Assembly (NCBI GenBank): GCA_012064385.1
Contig: QRDG01000238.1
Span: forward strand, 965,703-1,029,702
From: Puccinellia tenuiflora
Lineage: Eukaryota; Streptophyta; Magnoliopsida; Poales; Poaceae
Length of the DNA: 64,000 nt
Reading direction: 5' to 3'
Shown here in pieces: positions 58,723-64,000 of this stretch. A program made the position numbers and the translations under genes. The stretch's first letter is position 1, and every line of letters begins with the position of its first letter. A model generated the notes under the pieces. The model made no database searches, was not told where the DNA came from, and saw only the letters and a list, made by a program, of their open reading frames with translations.

Positions 58723-61700
58723 TCAATGTAAATCTTCAATTTCTCGCCGAAGCCACATGATGGCCATCTCTTGATCCACATCAGCCGAAGTGAGGAAGGT
58801 CTCTCGGTTCTCTGCACTTTTGAAGACTTTGTAAGCCTTCACTCTCTCGTGAGGCGCGATCTCTGTCATGGTGTGTAAAACTACAATGCAATTGCTGATG
58901 GTGAATTTATGCACATCTTTTGACTCGGCCCTTTCCTCCTCAGCTTGTTTTTCTTTCATCTTCACATATCTATCAATGACTCCTACCATCCCATCATTCT
59001 TGTTAGGCTTCTTTACATTCTTCTGAGGCTTTGTCCCTGAACCACCAGCACCAACAACCCTCTTTGCATTCTCCACCTCGGCACTCCTCTCAATCTCCAC
59101 CTCAACTCTCCTCTGATTATCCACCTCAGCCCTCCTCTCATTATCCACTGGATCGAACATCTGTGTAACAGCCCCATTTTGGTAGCAGAAAATATGAATA
59201 ATTTTTCCTCGCCTAGGGAATCGAGCCGGGACGCTCGGGATCATCGCCGTCATCCTCTTCTTCCCCGCCTCCGACCGACGACCGCCGAGATGATTGCCGC
59301 CAATGCAGCCCACCTCCGCCTAAGCCGAGCACGTATGCGCATCGAGGGTGAGCTGCTGGTCCTCCTGGACATCCCCGTGGTCCCTCTAGCTCCCTCTCTC
59401 TCCGTTGTCGTCTTGTTCCGTCGCCGGCCGCCGCCTGACGTCAACCTCACCATCACTCCGGCGACCCATAAATAGCGGTGCGGCCTGTTCTAGGTTCACC
59501 GTAGTGAGACGCGTTGGATGCGCCCCCTCTCGGGCCCCCTAGTGCACGCACGCGACGGATCGGTGCACGGCCGTGCCGCCGGTCACCGCCGCGCCGTGCC
59601 GGTCTCGGCTTCGACCGAGTCAAACTGGCCGTGGGCCTTTCTGCTGACCTGGACGCTGACGTGGCCCGGGACCCTACTGTCGGTCTCTGTGGCTAGCCCA
59701 CTCCGCGGTGAAAAACGTTTCGGTTAATTTCTGGAATTTAAATAAAAGACAGGAAATGAATCCAAACTTTGAATTTGAATAACTTTTGAACCAAAGCTCA
59801 GAAAAATGCAAACAATATACCAAAATGCTCAGAAAATTCATATCTACCTATTAGTACCCTTGCCATGATCAATTAAATTTATTTAATTACCTTTAATTAA
59901 TAAATACTAAAATGGCAGAATATAAGTGAAATTTAGAAAATCCATAACTTGAGTTTTGTTTACTCAAAAAATTATGTTTAATAGCTCAAAATGTTCAGTG
60001 AACAATGAACTACCACTTTATGTCATTTGAGAGAATTGTAGAATTAACTTTGGTGCTGTTTACTAAAATTAAATAAAATGGCAGATTTAAATCAATAATT
60101 AGAAATATCATAACTCGATAAATATTGATCCAAAAATTGCAAATGATATACCAAAATGATCAGCAAAGCATTTGCTATTTATCTATGTTAAGTTCACAGC
60201 AAGAAACCAATTTTTCCTTTGATGTTAATTTCGAATTGGTTAAAATGATTTAAATTGCATAACCGTTTAAATCACCATTTCTTCATCGTTAATCGAAAAA
60301 TTGCAAACGAAATACCAAAATGATCATGAGGACAATACCTATCTAATAATGTCATTTTCATGCATGTAGAACTCATAATTCAGTACTGGACATTTTGGAT
60401 AATTGCTTAATTCACTAAGTTAAATATGCAGTTTTAATCCGTTAATTGCAATATTCATTTTAGGGGTTCCATTTAACTTGTGGGACATGCCCAATACTAT
60501 TTCAGTGCATAATTTGACCATATCATCATGATTGTGCATTGCACCTTTGTATTCGTGTTATTTATTTCGTTTCCTGTTATTGTTTGTGTTTCGTTAGATT
60601 CAGGAGTCGATGTTCCACCACAATACCTCGACGATCAATGCGACCAGTACTATCAGCAAGGCAAGAGCTAACCTAACCTTCTGTGCATATCTCATCCTAT
60701 TAGTACAAGTATTTTTCTCCACCATAATATTGCATTCGATTCTAGAAACAACTTTTGGTCAGTGTATAGAGTATCCTATAACTTGCATGCTCCCTGAACC
60801 ATTATCTGTTTTCCCTCCTATTAACCATAGGTTGATGTGTTGGCCTGAGATAATTCATATCTGTTGTATGTTATGCTTAGCCATGCGTAGTCGAATGCTT
60901 AAGTTGTCCGTTGATTATTTCCATACTTGTGAAGTTGATGGAATGTTCGGACAGTGGTGGAAACTTGTGTTAATAAATAATTGCTAAAAGGCTTGGATGA
61001 GTTGCCAACAAGGTTGTTGGTGTTTTGTCTCATTCCTGCCGCCTAGGTGCGAGTTCTTTACCTCTTGAACCAAGACTAGCGTGCTACCATCGGTGGGGGT
61101 ATGGGCCCCTTACTAACTAAATAACTTGTGCGGGCGTATCCAAGGGTCCTCTAGTTTGCGCTTTCCATTTGCGAGTGTGTGGCCGGTGATGATGATGACG
61201 ATGATGATGATGTGACGACGATGGTGGTTATAGGACTGGCGATGGGGCAGGGTGTTGAAATAGGCACTGAACTTGTCCTGTCATCACGATGACCCTTGGA
61301 TAGTCTCATGCGAGGTAAAGGTTTAACCGCGCCCGCCCGCCCGGCTTTCCCAGGAAGAGAGCTAAATGATCAGGCAACGGGTCAGACGGTACCAATGGAT
61401 AAAAACAGTACACCCCTGCAGGGTTTAATCTTTTCGAAAAGCCGTGTCCGCGGTTATGGACGACTTGGGAATGGATGATAAGATCATAGAGAACCTTAAT
61501 TTAATTGATATGGCAGCTAAAGGTTGCATAATCAACGTGTGTTAAAAGGTTCATTTTCTCGAGGGTGATTCGAGGGAGTGCCTTGGTGGATATGAGTGGA
61601 GAATTGTGGTTACTACTGGTTCAGGGTGAACCGAAGAAAGAAAGTTTTACTATCTTATCCCCTTTGAGAAAAACCTTCTGAGTAGTCGGTGCCATGAGTC

Positions 61701-63255
61701 CTAGTGTTACCCGACAGGAAAACTAGCTTTCTGCAAAACCAACTACTATACAGCTTTGAAGCCAAACAGCATTGGGCCTATATCACCCTACTAATTCTTG
61801 CGAGTACGTCGTACTCAGCCTTGCTTTGTTGATTATTATTTGTTTCAGAGGAGGACGCCACCGAACTGGAAGGTGGGTTCTTTATCGACATCGACGAGAA
61901 GTATGGGGTTCCCAGGTGGCAGCATGGGACGTCTCAGAACAGGCTGGCTGGGATATGATATTTGTAGGCCTCTTAGGCCATAACTTGGATCTTGTTGTTA
62001 GACAACTATATTTGCTTCCGCATGTTGTAATGATGGGTCTGTGACCTCTGATTGTGATTTTGCTATCTTTTCTCATATATGAGTTGAACTATGATCTCTT
62101 GTGTCATAGAGTCTGTGATGGGCCAGTTGTTCCGTAGTCTTGATCTCTTTATTATGCATGATAGCTATGTCTGAGCTTATGGCATGATCGAAGTGTTGTG
62201 TGCCGATGATCCATTCTGAGCACGCCTGCCAAAGGTTTTGGCCTGCGATTGGTAAACCCAGTAACCTTCGATTGTGTAGCATGACCGGTTGCACAAAGCT
62301 TCATCGCATAGTTCTGGGGTCGGGGCGTTACAATCTGCAAGTCATCGTCTTGCTGCTCACCACTTTCAGCTTCATAGTGACTACCACTTTCGACTTGTGT
62401 AACATCTGGTTGTTGTGATGGCTCAAAAGTTGATGTGAAGTTGTAGGATCCATCGGCGATGTCTCCTGTACAAAACATTTAAGTAACTAATCAAATAATG
62501 AACTAGGAAAGTACAATTACACTGACATATACAGACCCTAGTGTGCTAAGATGTTGTGGATTAGAGGCAACAACAAAAATCAGTAAACGTACCATCATAA
62601 AGTTCACCAAGCTGGTCATAGAGAGGAAAGGACTTTGTCCTAAACTTCTTGATCTTTGGCCATGACTGAAAATACCGAATGCGAAATAATGAGTACCAGC
62701 ATGATTATGACCAGATGCAAAAGAGGGAAAGCAACTTACAATTATCATATTATCCCAAAGGTGTGCATCAGCTTCTATCATGCATCTGTCCGAGTTCCAA
62801 CCTGCACCACTTTGCTTTCGGGCTTCCAAGAGCAACTTATACTCTCTCTTCAGTTCTTTCTCTTTGTCTTGAATCTGATTCTTTGTGAATTTTGTATGTG
62901 GGTGCCTAGAATGGAATATTTTGACCATTGCATTCCATGTTCCAGTCCCCCATCCATTTTGACCCCTGTAGTAAGGATTATTGTGCTCGTGCAACAAATC
63001 CACCAGACTCTTCTCAAGCCCTGGATTCCACTGGGCTCTTGACTTATCAACTAGCACAAAAGAAAGAGAGACATTGAGTTAACCTAGTCAGTGGAGATGA
63101 AACAAAACTTGGGGGCAGTAACGTAGATATGCAGCATGGAACTACCTTTTGGAGAAACCTTTTTATTCTTGGGTGACGACTTTCTCGGAGCAAGTAAAGT
63201 TGTCTTTCCTGCTGCATTCATCAAGTTATACTTGGGGGCCCTCTGGGGTACATAT
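58723..63255 (-). pseudogene. PIF/Harbinger Myb-like (SANT/trihelix-type) protein gene, split by a solo LTR
   Basis: Minus-strand exons with GT-AG borders and continuous frame: 63146-63255, 62740-63050, 62593-62665 and 62333-62465, then 58723-59158 after the solo LTR. The domain order is the DNA-binding part (KSRAQWNPGLEKSLVDLLHE, NGWGTGTWNAMV, WNSDRC), then SWPKIKKFRTKSFPLYDQ, then a charged Glu/Arg/Lys-rich C-terminal region ending IMWLRREIEDLH. In studied PIF/Harbinger elements this partner binds terminal DNA and brings in the transposase. The only damage seen is the LTR plus its 5-bp duplication; without it the frame is continuous across the target site. The first exon's true start is uncertain. 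Confidence 0.85.
59164..62332 (+). mobile_element. Solo LTR (3.2 kb) inside the Harbinger Myb-like gene
   Basis: It starts TGTAACAGCCCC and ends GGGGCGTTACA, inverted short termini. The 5-bp target duplication ATCTG is perfect (59159-59163 and 62333-62337). It contains a GATGAT simple repeat near 61190 and the palindrome cassette at 61411-61469 shared with two other LTRs. Plus orientation is inferred from the order of shared motifs. There is no coding region. Confidence 0.92.
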
Positions 63256-63435
63256 CTGTTGAGCAATAAACATGCAAGTTCAACACAACATATATTTATT
63301 GCATGATGTAAAGGCGCACATATTGTTAACATACATGTTCAACATGAGATATGTTCATTGCACGATACAAAGACAATAGAGTTTGACATTTTATAATACA
63401 AAGACCACTAGCTATAACATTGCAAAGACTATTGG

Positions 63436-64000
63436 CTATTCATGCTGGAATGCATTCCACATTTGCATTGCAATTTCATCCCTCAAGTTGTTTCCTTGTG
63501 CATTGCTTTCTTGGTTGTGATCATCACCGCTTGGAAGATCAATACAGTCGTTCGGATCTATGTTATTGGGTTGGTTGTCAAGCCAAGTCTCGTCGCCATT
63601 GTGCATTTTTATGATATTGTGAAGGACAGAGGCAGCTGCTGGAATTTTGACTTGGTTCCTTATTGAATGAAATGTTCCACAATGTAGAATGGAAAATCGC
63701 TTCTTAAGAACACCTAAGACCCTTTCCACATGACTGCGCAACACGGCATGCCTATGGTTGAACAGCTCCTTATGGTTCTGCGGCCGATGGCGGCCATGCC
63801 CAAACTCTTTCAAGTGGTACCGGACACCCCGGTATGGTGCAAGAAAAGATGGGGTATTTGCATAGCCACCATCCACTAGATAAAACTTGCCATTAGGTAC
63901 TTTGAATCCTTTGTTCATGGCAGACCGCAGAACTCTTGCATCTGTGGCGGACCCTTCCCATCCACATGATATGTAAGTGACCATGAGATCAAAGTCACAT
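63436..64000 (-). CDS. PIF/Harbinger DDE transposase (C-terminal part; continues beyond the window)
   Basis: The frame is open from the window edge to TAG at 63436-63438, covering about 187 residues of a DDE_Tnp_4-type transposase that would cut and rejoin element ends. Visible landmarks are CGWEGSATDARVLRSA, YLVDGGYANTPSFLAPYRG (with the second catalytic Asp) and RSHVERVLGVLKKRFSIL (catalytic Glu), then VLHNIIKMHN near the C-terminus. The first catalytic Asp (a GAIDGTH-like motif) lies beyond the window. No stops or frameshifts occur in this part. It is divergently unlinked in function from host genes and pairs with the Myb-like gene just downstream on the same strand. Confidence 0.9.
   Translation of the reverse strand, partial: CDFDLMVTYISCGWEGSATDARVLRSAMNKGFKVPNGKFYLVDGGYANTPSFLAPYRGVRYHLKEFGHGRHRPQNHKELFNHRHAVLRSHVERVLGVLKKRFSILHCGTFHSIRNQVKIPAAASVLHNIIKMHNGDETWLDNQPNNIDPNDCIDLPSGDDHNQESNAQGNNLRDEIAMQMWNAFQHE

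Larger units (their letters stand above)
58148..64000 (-). mobile_element. PIF/Harbinger transposon (left end to beyond the window)
   Basis: The left terminus GGCCTTCTTTGGTAGAAGGGG follows TTA, the target duplication type of PIF/Harbinger elements, and carries a strong foldback next to it. The element holds the two genes of the superfamily on the minus strand: a DDE transposase (from 63436 rightwards, truncated by the window) and a Myb-like protein (58723-63255). The right terminus is outside the window. A 3.2-kb solo LTR (59164-62332) lies in the last exon of the Myb-like gene. Confidence 0.88.

Noticed and set aside
59179..59727. Frames of 98 and 69 codons in the GC-rich start of a solo LTR
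   Set aside because: Inside LTR borders proven by the ATCTG duplication; no domain.
60610..60987. A 125-codon frame with hydrophobic stretches
   Set aside because: Lies in the AT-rich middle of the solo LTR; no homolog recognised and no sign of splicing or promoter.

Overview
The window looks like a transposon-rich stretch of a Triticeae (wheat/barley/Aegilops group) nuclear genome. The evidence is a BARE1/Angela-type Copia LTR, Athila-type Gypsy sequence with LTRs beginning TGATACGTCCAT, a large CACTA element with 'TTTAGTCCCGG' subterminal repeats, L1-type LINEs and a PIF/Harbinger element. Intact host genes are confined to about 24.5-28.9 kb: a seven-coding-exon bHLH transcription factor gene on the plus strand (25746-28053) and a two-exon LEA_3-family gene on the minus strand (28411-28798), arranged tail to tail. 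A third host gene, a flavin-containing monooxygenase (31801-39728, minus), is a pseudogene broken by a Copia element, a LINE, a nonsense codon and several frameshifts.

Layout. 1-12994 is a nest: a plus-strand LINE holds the 5' part of a minus-strand Athila-type element, which was itself hit by an element whose 3' LTR is about 5.6 kb. 12995-19673 is a deeper nest: a minus-strand LINE fragment, then a ~0.6-kb polyadenylated retrosequence (11-bp target duplication), then a BARE1/Angela-type solo LTR, then a second solo LTR of 3.4 kb (5-bp duplication). 19680-22483 holds a sialyltransferase-like (GT29) gene fragment and two Mutator-like non-autonomous elements, one with a perfect 9-bp duplication. 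22493-31800 is the gene island and its flanks. 31801-41864 is the FMO pseudogene with its two insertions. 41865-54337 is a full-length CACTA element (ATT duplication) with a decayed transposase, a small intact ORF, a second gene ending in an Ulp1-like cysteine protease domain, and an inserted solo LTR. 54690-57200 is a satellite-like array. 58148 to the window end is a PIF/Harbinger element with DDE transposase and Myb-like genes, the latter split by a 3.2-kb solo LTR (ATCTG duplication).

The insertion boundaries were read directly as matching target-site duplications, so the relative order of many events is supported. The most unusual signals are a short cassette of palindromes shared by the LTRs of three different elements, one palindrome of which differs by paired changes; a templated 'filler DNA' patch near 31.2 kb; a core motif shared by the two neighbouring Mutator-like elements; and the Ulp1-like gene carried by the CACTA element. 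I did not find a convincing new multi-gene host system. Family names are from memory of typical sequences and were not checked by search.
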